The notes: generated by a model not told the origin, from the letters alone. Positions 1-5,091 are shown, numbered from the stretch's first letter. The stretch: 6,097 bases of DNA from Candidatus Peribacteria bacterium (GCA_903854455.1 CAINWJ010000109.1:1-6097); one strand, 5' to 3'. Translations and numbers: made by a program.

Positions 1-21
1 AAGCGACAAGCGACAAGCGAT
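1..21 (+). repeat. Heptamer tandem repeat (AAGCGA-N, 3 units) inside ligA
   Basis: Three head-to-tail units are seen: AAGCGAC, AAGCGAC, AAGCGAT. The array may continue left of the window. It is read within ligA as SDKRQAI, where the family normally has a hydrophobic strand and hairpin between KxDG and TRGxG. Three heptamers are 21 bases, so units added in threes keep the frame. It shares period and design with the arrays at 3889-3997 and 4556-4587. Confidence 0.75.
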
Positions 22-1699
22 CTATTCATTTCTCCGTGCTGTCACACGAGGCAACGGCATCGAGGGCGAAGATGTGACGCATACGGTCAAAACAATTGAA
101 TCGATTCCGCTGACGATTTCAGTTCCCGATCGGTATTCCAAGCAATCATTGCCGCAGCATCTGGAAATCGGTGGCGAGGTGTACATCGAGAAGGCGAGCC
201 TTGAAAGAATCAACAAGGATTTGCCCTCAGAAGATCAGTTCGCCAATCCGCGGAATGCCGCAGCGGGATCGGTTCGGCAGCTGGATCCGGCGGTGGCAGC
301 GTCGCGTGATCTGCAGATGTTCTGCTACGCGCTGGATAGCGAAAGCGCGGATGCCTTCGGGATCACGACGCAGAAAGAATTGATGGATTTGTTGCATGAA
401 CTGGGGCTCCCGGTGCACACCGGCTACCAGGTATTCGGTTCGATCGATGAGGTGGAGAAGCTCTACAAAAAAATTGGGAACGAGCGATCGTCCTTGCCCT
501 GCGATATCGACGGTATCGTGATCAAAATCAACGATCGTCGCCTTCAGAAAGATCTGGGATCGACTGCGAAAGCACCGCGGTATGCTCGGGCACTGAAATT
601 CGAAGCAGAGCAGGCAGCAGCGCAGATTCTTGCCATCGAATTGCAAGTCGGACGCACCGGAGCCATCACGCCTGTTGCTCATTTAAGCTCGGTGCAATTA
701 GCTGGAACGACGGTGACGCGCGCCACATTGCATAACGAAGACGAGATCAAGCGGCAGGGGATCTGCATCGGTGACACCGTGATCGTCCGCAAGGCCGGTG
801 ACATCATTCCGGAAGTCATGGAAGTGCTGGAGAACCTGAGACCGCAGGGCTCCGTGCCGTTCCATTACCCCGAGCATTGCCCCAGCTGTGGTTCGTCGCT
901 GGAGCGACCGGAAGGCGAAGTAGTCCATCGTTGTCCCAATCCGAACTGCTCCGGCGTGCGTCGTGAACGCATCGAGCACTTCGCCTCGCGCTATGCCATG
1001 AACATCGAAGGTCTCGGCAAGGAGACGGTGGATGCGCTGATCGATGGGGGGCTGATCACCGATGCCGGTGACATCTTCTTCTTGACTGAGCCCGAGCTGA
1101 TGCAGATTCCGCTCTACAAAGAGAAGAAGACCGAGAACCTGCTCAAGGCAATCGAGAAAGCTCGCAAGGTTGAGCTCCAGCGCTTCCTCTTCGCACTCGG
1201 CATCCGGCACGTCGGACGGGAGACGGCGGAATTGCTCGCTCGTCGTATTGTCTGGGATCCGATCGGTTGTCGCGACAATCTGTCTCCATCGCAAATCGGA
1301 ACGGTGATTGAGGGTACGTCGATCGAAACATTGCTCACGATCGACGGTGTCGGTGATGTGATGGCTCAGTCGCTCAAAGAATGGATTGCGGATGAGGACA
1401 ATCGGCAACTGCTCAAGAAATTCGATGATGGCGGCGTGCGGTGCACGATGCCGGAAACATCGAGCCTTGCTCAAGTATTTGCAGGCAAAACATTCGTCTT
1501 AACCGGCACGCTTCCTACACTTGGCCGCGAGGAAGCCAAGACAATGATCAAGGATCGTGGTGGAAAAGTGAGTTCGTCGGTCAGCAAGAAAACAGATTAT
1601 GTCCTGCTCGGCGCCGATGCTGGATCGAAAGCGGAGGATGCGGCGAAGCTCGGGGTGACGATGATTGAGGAGGCGGAGTTTAGAGGGATGTGTGCATAG
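2..1699 (+). CDS. ligA: NAD-dependent DNA ligase LigA (5' end outside window)
   Basis: This gene encodes the replicative and repair ligase that seals nicks using NAD+. About 565 residues are visible, so roughly 120 N-terminal residues, including domain Ia and the KxDG adenylation lysine, lie left of the window. The frame is open to the left edge, and the GTG at 74 is an internal Val in TRGNGIEGEDVT, not a start. Visible in order: TRGNG (44-58); the motif III region LEIGGEV (161-181); FANPRNAAAGS-RQLD; DIDGIVIKIN; the ALKF lysine; the OB-fold signature QVGRTGAITPVA; a four-cysteine zinc site (codons at 878, 887, 932 and 947); helix-hairpin-helix repeats such as FALGIRHVGRETA; and a C-terminal BRCT domain from about 1478 (FAGKTFVLTGTL, SVSKKTDYVLLG, AGSKAEDA). 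Two oddities: the usual Arg of LEVRGEV is Gly (170-172), and the sequence just before FLRAVTRG is heptamer-encoded (SDKRQAI) and does not resemble the family strand expected there. The family call is secure. Confidence 0.97.
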   Translation, partial: SDKRQAIYSFLRAVTRGNGIEGEDVTHTVKTIESIPLTISVPDRYSKQSLPQHLEIGGEVYIEKASLERINKDLPSEDQFANPRNAAAGSVRQLDPAVAASRDLQMFCYALDSESADAFGITTQKELMDLLHELGLPVHTGYQVFGSIDEVEKLYKKIGNERSSLPCDIDGIVIKINDRRLQKDLGSTAKAPRYARALKFEAEQAAAQILAIELQVGRTGAITPVAHLSSVQLAGTTVTRATLHNEDEIKRQGICIGDTVIVRKAGDIIPEVMEVLENLRPQGSVPFHYPEHCPSCGSSLERPEGEVVHRCPNPNCSGVRRERIEHFASRYAMNIEGLGKETVDALIDGGLITDAGDIFFLTEPELMQIPLYKEKKTENLLKAIEKARKVELQRFLFALGIRHVGRETAELLARRIVWDPIGCRDNLSPSQIGTVIEGTSIETLLTIDGVGDVMAQSLKEWIADEDNRQLLKKFDDGGVRCTMPETSSLAQVFAGKTFVLTGTLPTLGREEAKTMIKDRGGKVSSSVSKKTDYVLLGADAGSKAEDAAKLGVTMIEEAEFRGMCA

Positions 1700-1732
1700 C
1701 ACAGGATTGTTTCTGTTATTTCGAGATTAGTG

Positions 1733-1754
1733 CTGGATTCTTCCAGATTTTATT
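1733..1754 (+). terminator. Weak intrinsic terminator after ligA
   Basis: A 5-bp stem CTGGA/TCCAG (1733-1737 with 1742-1746) with a TTCT tetraloop is followed by the T-rich ATTTTATT. It lies 33 bases after the ligA stop codon. The stem is short and the tail is interrupted by an A, so it would be inefficient. A further hairpin, GCGGAA/TTCCGC (1763-1768 with 1773-1778), lies just downstream without a T tract. Confidence 0.35.
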
Positions 1755-1815
1755 GATGGGGAGCGGAATGCTTTCCGCGGCGACGGAGGCAGCTGTAATC
1801 GCCTGCACAATATTC

Positions 1816-1843
1816 TTGACATGCGGAAAAATCTGAATACCCT
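1816..1843 (+). promoter_or_regulatory. Possible sigma70-type promoter of the attenuated gene
   Basis: A perfect -35 hexamer TTGACA (1816-1821) is followed after 16 bases by TACCCT (1838-1843), a poor -10. Transcription would start near 1850, directly at the ATG (1851) of the candidate leader peptide and just ahead of the folded leader. The -10 match is weak, and readthrough from ligA or an upstream promoter is an alternative. Confidence 0.35.
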
Positions 1844-1850
1844 AGCGCCA

Positions 1851-1901
1851 ATGCAACTTCCACGACCACTCGCGCTGCGTCGTCGCCCTCACATCCAGTG
1901 A
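1851..1901 (+). CDS. Candidate arginine leader peptide (attenuator peptide)
   Basis: This is a 16-codon frame, ATG 1851 to TGA 1899-1901, encoding MQLPRPLALRRRPHIQ. Four of 16 codons are Arg, and three of these are consecutive (CGT CGT CGC, 1878-1886). They lie immediately before the stem segments that decide between antiterminator and terminator, and the stop codon falls inside the switching segment. An in-frame ATG at 1821 would give a 26-residue version with one more Arg. Neither start has a Shine-Dalgarno site; if transcription starts near 1850, the 1851 start would be leaderless. The peptide would have no function of its own: ribosome position on it would report charged tRNA-Arg. No homology could be checked, and a chance short ORF in this fairly GC-rich stretch is the main alternative. 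Confidence 0.5.
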   Translation: MQLPRPLALRRRPHIQ

Positions 1902-1969
1902 GGTGAAGTTGCTTGAATCTAAGTAGAAATCTTCCCTGCCTCCCTGGATAGAAACAGAGGAGGTTTTTT
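1887..1969 (+). promoter_or_regulatory. Candidate transcription attenuator with alternative stems 1:2, 2:3 and 3:4
   Basis: Three mutually exclusive pairings are visible. Stem 1:2 is CCTCAC (1887-1892) with GTGAGG (1898-1903), a perfect 6 bp with a 5-base loop. Stem 2:3, the antiterminator, is ATCCAGTGAGGTG (1893-1905) with TGCCTCCCTGGAT (1937-1949): 10 Watson-Crick pairs, 2 G-U pairs and 1 mismatch. Stem 3:4, the terminator, is CCTCCCTG (1939-1946) with CAG-A-GGAGG (1955-1963): 8 bp with one bulged A, followed by T6. A ribosome stalled at the Arg codons would cover segment 1 and free 2 to pair with 3. A ribosome reaching the stop codon would cover segment 2 and let the terminator form. A further perfect 8-bp pairing, GCAACTTC (1853-1860) with GAAGTTGC (1905-1912), could enclose the untranslated leader. 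Confidence 0.6.
1939..1969 (+). terminator. Intrinsic terminator hairpin overlapping the ribosome binding site
   Basis: An 8-bp, mostly G-C stem with a single bulged A and the loop GATAGAAA is followed by six T, ending 6 bases before the ATG of the next gene. Its 3' arm contains GAGGAGG (1957-1963), the only strong Shine-Dalgarno-like sequence in the window, about 11-12 bases from the start codon. When the hairpin forms it would both stop transcription and hide the ribosome binding site. Confidence 0.65.
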
Positions 1970-1975
1970 GTAAGC

Positions 1976-2965
1976 ATGGCTGTCAGAGGTACCATCAAAG
2001 AGCGGGATGTATTCCGAGAAATGCACGGAGGCGAACACTGGGTTATTGTTGCCAATGTTGAGCAGCTGATGCAAGCAGCCGAGCAAATCGCAACGGTTCG
2101 ACGAGAATGCAATATGCGCGTGTCAATCATGATGGCAGATCTGGAAGACGAAGATGATGCGGCAAAAACGAAAAGCGACGTCATGAAGTTGCTTCGGTCG
2201 GACGACAGACATCGTCTGATGATTCTTTCGGAAGCCGGAGGATTGAGGGATAAAGATGGTCGGATCATTCCTTTGATGACTCGGAAGAAGCTCAAAGAAG
2301 TAATGGAAGGGCGCGCTGAGTGCATTGGAGAATTACCCCGTGATGTAAGGCATAGTCTGCCATTGATCAACAATGCCCTCGGCCACATCCCGAATGTGAC
2401 CATGAGTGCAGGAGATCAGTATCTCAAAGAGTCGTATGCGTACATGGGTGCCGGGACTTTATTCGTGAATGGTAAATTCACAATGAAAAAAATGCCCATG
2501 AACCAGTATCCTATTTTTGAAGCGATGAATGCCGATCATGTTCGTTCTGACAAGTTCAGATTTCGTTCCGTAAAAGAGCTGCAGAAAGGGTTCCGGAATC
2601 ACTATGCTTTGTACAGCGGCGATATCCCAATCGGTGGAGCTTCCATGATACCAATGCCAGGTAAGACTCGGGAGTTCGCTCAGTTCTGGGCAGAGGTGAT
2701 GGGACAGGGGATCGGAAAAGAAATTGCCAGCTTCATTCCTGAACTTGCCGGTGATCGTACCGTGTATTCAATCACTTCCGATACAGCGACAAAATCAATT
2801 CTTTCAGGGTGTGATTTTTTTGACGACGTCGGTTTACTGGCGGAAGCAAGAGACAGGCATGATGACCGTGTTCCACAACATCTATATCGGTATTCAGAAA
2901 AACGATTGGCAAAGAAACGGCCGGAATTATTCGTATCAACACCTGAGAAGCGTCAGATGAGATAG
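1976..2965 (+). CDS. N-acetylglutamate synthase-like protein (AAK C-lobe + GNAT)
   Basis: The protein has 329 residues and two recognisable parts. Residues about 81-170 match the C-lobe of the amino-acid-kinase fold of ArgA/ArgB proteins: LMILSEAGGL, then DKDGRIIPLMT, GELPRDV and a terminal GAGTLF (158-163). Residues about 175-290 look like a GNAT acetyltransferase: strand GDIPIGGASM, the acetyl-CoA loop GQGIGKEI (243-250) and TSDTATKSILSGCDFF. This order is that of N-acetylglutamate synthase, which makes N-acetylglutamate from acetyl-CoA and glutamate as the first step of arginine synthesis. Typical ArgA is about 440 residues; here only about 80 precede the C-lobe, so most of the kinase N-lobe, including its glycine-rich loop, is missing. 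ATG 1976 follows GAGGAGG, and an in-frame TAG lies upstream at 1949. The gene is monocistronic and convergent with the next gene, overlapping it by 13 bases. The candidate arginine leader ahead supports the call independently. Another substrate remains possible. Confidence 0.65.
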   Translation: MAVRGTIKERDVFREMHGGEHWVIVANVEQLMQAAEQIATVRRECNMRVSIMMADLEDEDDAAKTKSDVMKLLRSDDRHRLMILSEAGGLRDKDGRIIPLMTRKKLKEVMEGRAECIGELPRDVRHSLPLINNALGHIPNVTMSAGDQYLKESYAYMGAGTLFVNGKFTMKKMPMNQYPIFEAMNADHVRSDKFRFRSVKELQKGFRNHYALYSGDIPIGGASMIPMPGKTREFAQFWAEVMGQGIGKEIASFIPELAGDRTVYSITSDTATKSILSGCDFFDDVGLLAEARDRHDDRVPQHLYRYSEKRLAKKRPELFVSTPEKRQMR

Positions 2966-3882
2966 CCTTTCTGCATATCCATCTTCTGCGTCGCAATAGT
3001 CTTTCCCGCCGCATCCAGCATCCGCGCTTCCCATGTCAGGTTGATCTTCACTTCAAACCGCGAGTCGGAGTGTAGGTGGAGTTCGCATGACTGACCATTC
3101 CTCAGCTCAATCGGTTCGAGGAGCGGCAGATAGATCTGCTCCCAGTGTGTCGGCTTTTCGAGGGGACTCGTCGAGAGTGTGATCCCCGCTACTAGCTCCG
3201 CTTCCCACCAGAGCCCGAAGCCGTGGATTGTCATTGGCTTCTCTGCCGTCCATCGCTCGGTGCCGGTGCGGATACTCGCATTCTTGTTCTTGAAATCGAC
3301 AGAATCCCATTCTCTGATTGCGTCTTTGCCATTCAATAATTCCTCCGGCCGGATCGTCTTCACGTACATGTTATTCATCGCAATCGTTCGGGCTTCACTC
3401 AGATCCAGGTCGTGTCCCGTGTCCCAGCAATCAATTTCTTTTGCCAATCGGTCTCCGGTCACCGGACAGACGAACTGCCGGATCGAGCCCGGGATAATGA
3501 TGCCTTTCGGCTTCAGGAAGCGCTTCGCGTCCTCCACGGACTCGATGATATTTTCCTCGAGGGCATAATTGCCAAGTGTCTCGGATACCAGCACTTCGAC
3601 CGGCTCCAGCTTCCGGACATCGGTGGAGTGCCGCTTGATGAACGTGCAGTTCGTGATGCCGTTTCGCACGGCGTCTTTCTGGCTCACGTCCAAGATGTCC
3701 CCGTACTCGATCAGCGTGCAGTGCTTGGCACCCATCCGGCTTGCCAGGAATGACAGGAAGCCCGTCCCGGAGCCCAGATCGACAATCGTCGTCTTGCCCG
3801 GAACGATCACTTTTTTGAGCGCCTTCTCAAATGCGGCATTGCGCACACGGTCGCCGAGGAGTTTGCGTTGGAGCTCGATCAT
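2953..3882 (-). CDS. Protein arginine N-methyltransferase (PRMT)-like protein
   Basis: From ATG 3882 this is 309 residues (MIELQRKLLGDRVR...). It has the SAM-binding motif I VDLGSGTG (34-41) followed by acidic E59 in LIEYGD; the PRMT double-E loop SETLGNYALEE, with E101 and E110 spaced nine residues as in PRMT1; and after a beta-rich segment a THW loop (245-247) in STSPLEKPTHWEQIYLPLLEP. Such enzymes transfer methyl groups from SAM to protein arginine guanidines in the cytoplasm. The frame is open upstream to 4044, but that extra 54-residue stretch translates the AGTAT heptamer arrays and is unlikely to be protein. The start has no ribosome binding site. The usual N-terminal helix before the D-x-V-R segment looks short, so the N-terminus may be shortened next to the repeat. 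Convergent with the NAGS-like gene (13-base overlap), divergent from the M23 gene. Methylation of another substrate cannot be excluded. Confidence 0.8.
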   Translation of the reverse strand: MIELQRKLLGDRVRNAAFEKALKKVIVPGKTTIVDLGSGTGFLSFLASRMGAKHCTLIEYGDILDVSQKDAVRNGITNCTFIKRHSTDVRKLEPVEVLVSETLGNYALEENIIESVEDAKRFLKPKGIIIPGSIRQFVCPVTGDRLAKEIDCWDTGHDLDLSEARTIAMNNMYVKTIRPEELLNGKDAIREWDSVDFKNKNASIRTGTERWTAEKPMTIHGFGLWWEAELVAGITLSTSPLEKPTHWEQIYLPLLEPIELRNGQSCELHLHSDSRFEVKINLTWEARMLDAAGKTIATQKMDMQKGYLI

Positions 3883-3888
3883 AAGGAC

Positions 3889-3923
3889 AGTATTCAGTAT
3901 ACAGTATGGAGTATGAAGTATGG
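3889..3923 (+). repeat. Heptamer array AGTAT-NN, left arm (5 units)
   Basis: Five tandem units with invariant AGTAT and variable dinucleotides TC, AC, GG, GA, GG. The array starts 6 bases upstream of the methyltransferase start codon. Its last 16 bases, GGAGTATGAAGTATGG (3908-3923), recur as a perfect inverted copy at 3982-3997. Confidence 0.85.
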
Positions 3924-3962
3924 CTTCGGAAAGCCAGAAAACTATTTTAGTCTCCTCCCTAT

Positions 3963-3997
3963 ATACTGCATACTGAATACTCCATACTTCATACTCC
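3963..3997 (-). repeat. Heptamer array AGTAT-NN, right arm, inverted (5 units)
   Basis: Five ATACT cores at exact 7-base spacing (3963, 3970, 3977, 3984, 3991) form the same AGTAT family on the minus strand, ending 9 bases before the M23 start. Read on that strand, the GG/GA block precedes the TC/GC block, which is the reverse order of the left arm. Between the arms (3924-3962) is a small hairpin GGCTT/AAGCC (3922-3926 with 3931-3935). No convincing promoter was seen in the spacer although both genes diverge from it. Confidence 0.85.
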
Positions 3998-4006
3998 CCA
4001 GATTGT

Positions 4007-4549
4007 ATGATTTTTTCACCGTTACCCAATACCCCTCTCATCACCCAAGGCTTCGGCCAGAATCCCGCGACGTACGCGCCGTTTGGTTACCTCGGTCACA
4101 ACGGCATCGACTTCGGTGTTCCGGAGGGAACGATGATTTATGCGCCGCATGACGGCATCGCGACGGTCAAAGATGAGGGAGCGAGTAACTACGGTCTTTC
4201 TCTTGTGATCGATGACGGCAAGCGCAGGAGTCTGCTGGCACATCTTTCGGAAACTTCAGTGACTAACGGTCAGACGATCTATCAGGGCGATCCGGTAGCC
4301 AGGAGCGGCAAGTCCGGCATGGCGACGGGTCCACACCTCCACTGGACGTTCAAGCTCCTCAGTAACGGTGTCGTACAGAACAAAGCCAACGGCTACGATG
4401 GCGCCATCGATGTGTCGGAATTCACACGGCTCTGGCTGGATCAAGATCTGCACTTCAACGCCCAGTACACGGATGACGCCAAGCCGTACCTCGCGATGAC
4501 GTTCTCCGATCAGCAGTACCTCAAGAATCCGGCAAGGCATACGGCGTGA
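4007..4549 (+). CDS. M23 (LytM/lysostaphin-type) metallopeptidase, no signal peptide
   Basis: A 180-residue zinc endopeptidase of the type that cuts peptidoglycan cross-bridges or stem peptides. All M23 signature residues are present: H31 and D35 in HNGIDFG (zinc ligands), H79 in AHLSE, and H110/H112 in GPHLHW (HxH: catalytic and zinc ligand). The domain starts almost at residue 1 (ITQGFGQNP, FGYLGHNG), with no signal peptide, transmembrane segment, SH3 or LysM domain; the last 40 residues after the domain are unassigned. An in-frame stop in the upstream repeat rules out a longer N-terminus. Most chromosomal M23 proteins are exported, so a bare domain suggests an endolysin-like or co-released enzyme, or non-classical export; this is inference. 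The start has no Shine-Dalgarno site. Only 35 bases separate it from the longest mscL frame. Confidence 0.88.
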   Translation: MIFSPLPNTPLITQGFGQNPATYAPFGYLGHNGIDFGVPEGTMIYAPHDGIATVKDEGASNYGLSLVIDDGKRRSLLAHLSETSVTNGQTIYQGDPVARSGKSGMATGPHLHWTFKLLSNGVVQNKANGYDGAIDVSEFTRLWLDQDLHFNAQYTDDAKPYLAMTFSDQQYLKNPARHTA

Positions 4550-4555
4550 GCGCGA

Positions 4556-4587
4556 AATGTAAAATGTAAAATGTAGAATGTACAATG
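4556..4587 (+). repeat. Heptamer array AATGTA-N before mscL (4 units plus part)
   Basis: The units are AATGTAA, AATGTAA, AATGTAG, AATGTAC and then a partial AATG. The array starts 7 bases after the M23 stop codon. The terminal AATG supplies the first possible ATG (4585) of the mscL frame. It has the same period and layout as the other arrays but a different core. Confidence 0.85.
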
Positions 4588-4611
4588 ATGATTGATTTCC
4601 CCCCTCTTTCT

Positions 4612-4989
4612 ATGGGTTCTCTACTTAAAGAATTTCGCGACTTCGCGATGAAAGGCAATGTCGTCGATATGGCGGTCGGCATCATCATCGGCGTCGCATT
4701 CGGCAAGATCGTCACATCGCTGGTGAATGACATTCTCATGCCAGTCATCGGTCTGATCGCCGGCAAGGTGGACTTCAAGAGCCTTGCAGTCGAGGTCGGC
4801 AGTGCCAAGATCGGCTACGGGATGTTCATCCAGTCCGTCGTGGACTTCGTCATCGTCGCGTTCTGGATCTTCCTGATCGTGAAAGCCATGAATCGCTTCA
4901 AGAAGCCCGTACCGCCTCCGGCACCGATGGGTCCGACGGATGAGGTAAAGCTGCTGACGGAGATCCGGGATGTGCTACAGAGGAAGTAA
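4612..4989 (+). CDS. mscL: Large-conductance mechanosensitive channel MscL
   Basis: This encodes the homopentameric inner-membrane channel that opens under membrane tension to release solutes on osmotic downshock. From ATG 4612 it is 125 residues (E. coli MscL is 136). It begins MGSLLKEFRDFAMKGNVVD, the amphipathic N-terminal helix expected of the family. TM1 follows with AVGIIIGVAFGKIV and NDILMPVIGLIAG, then a short periplasmic loop, TM2 with GMFIQSVVDFVIVAFWIFLIVKAMN, a Pro-rich linker, and the conserved cytoplasmic helix EVKLLTEIRDVLQRK. ATGs at 4585 and 4588 would add 8-9 residues (MMIDFPPLS), but they arise from the heptamer array and extend past the normal N-terminus, so 4612 is preferred. 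No start has a ribosome binding site. Confidence 0.93.
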   Translation: MGSLLKEFRDFAMKGNVVDMAVGIIIGVAFGKIVTSLVNDILMPVIGLIAGKVDFKSLAVEVGSAKIGYGMFIQSVVDFVIVAFWIFLIVKAMNRFKKPVPPPAPMGPTDEVKLLTEIRDVLQRK

Positions 4990-5012
4990 TACGACATACA
5001 TGCTCCTGCTCC

Positions 5013-5037
5013 GCGCCTGGGAACAGGCGCTCCTTTT
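5013..5037 (+). terminator. Likely mscL terminator
   Basis: A perfect 7-bp stem GCGCCTG/CAGGCGC (5013-5019 with 5024-5030) with a GGAA tetraloop is followed by TCCTTTT. It lies 23 bases after the mscL stop. The T tract is interrupted by two C. Confidence 0.55.
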
Positions 5038-5054
5038 CAAAATTTAGCTTGGGA

Positions 5055-5072
5055 GCAGCCGTTCTCGGCTGC
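5055..5072. repeat. GC-rich palindrome in the mscL/argH spacer
   Basis: A perfect 7-bp inverted repeat GCAGCCG/CGGCTGC with the loop TTCT. Its 3' arm with flank, GGCTGCGGA (5067-5075), is also exactly complementary to TCCGCAGCC (5104-5112) inside the loop of the next hairpin, so alternative folds are possible. No T tract follows it on the plus strand. Confidence 0.5.
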
Positions 5073-5091
5073 GGAGATTGTGGATATTCCA

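Noticed and set aside
74..76. GTG as start codon of the ligase.
   Set aside because: The frame is open to the left edge and the upstream codons encode the conserved TRGNGIEGED, so this is an internal Val.
698..1474. A 258-codon minus-strand frame inside ligA.
   Set aside because: It is a shadow of conserved ligA sequence with no recognisable domain.
1821..1901. Longer 26-codon version of the leader peptide starting at ATG 1821.
   Set aside because: Not excluded, but that ATG overlaps the TTGACA promoter element and would lie upstream of the inferred transcript start; the 1851 start is preferred.
1853..1912. Known metabolite riboswitch or T-box in the leader (a three-way-junction-like fold is possible).
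   Set aside because: No T-box TGGNACCGCG-type motif or consensus core of TPP, SAM, purine or lysine riboswitches was seen; the leader peptide explains the stems better.
1750..2403. A 217-codon open frame on the minus strand.
   Set aside because: It lies over the leader and the N-terminal half of the NAGS-like gene, shows no recognisable motif, and the plus-strand frame has clear family signatures.
3889..3997. CRISPR array.
   Set aside because: Units are 7 bases with no spacers and no cas genes are nearby.
3883..4044. Extension of the methyltransferase frame to an upstream ATG (54 more residues).
   Set aside because: The added stretch translates the heptamer arrays and the first bases of the M23 gene on the opposite strand; PRMT similarity begins at MIELQRKLLGD.
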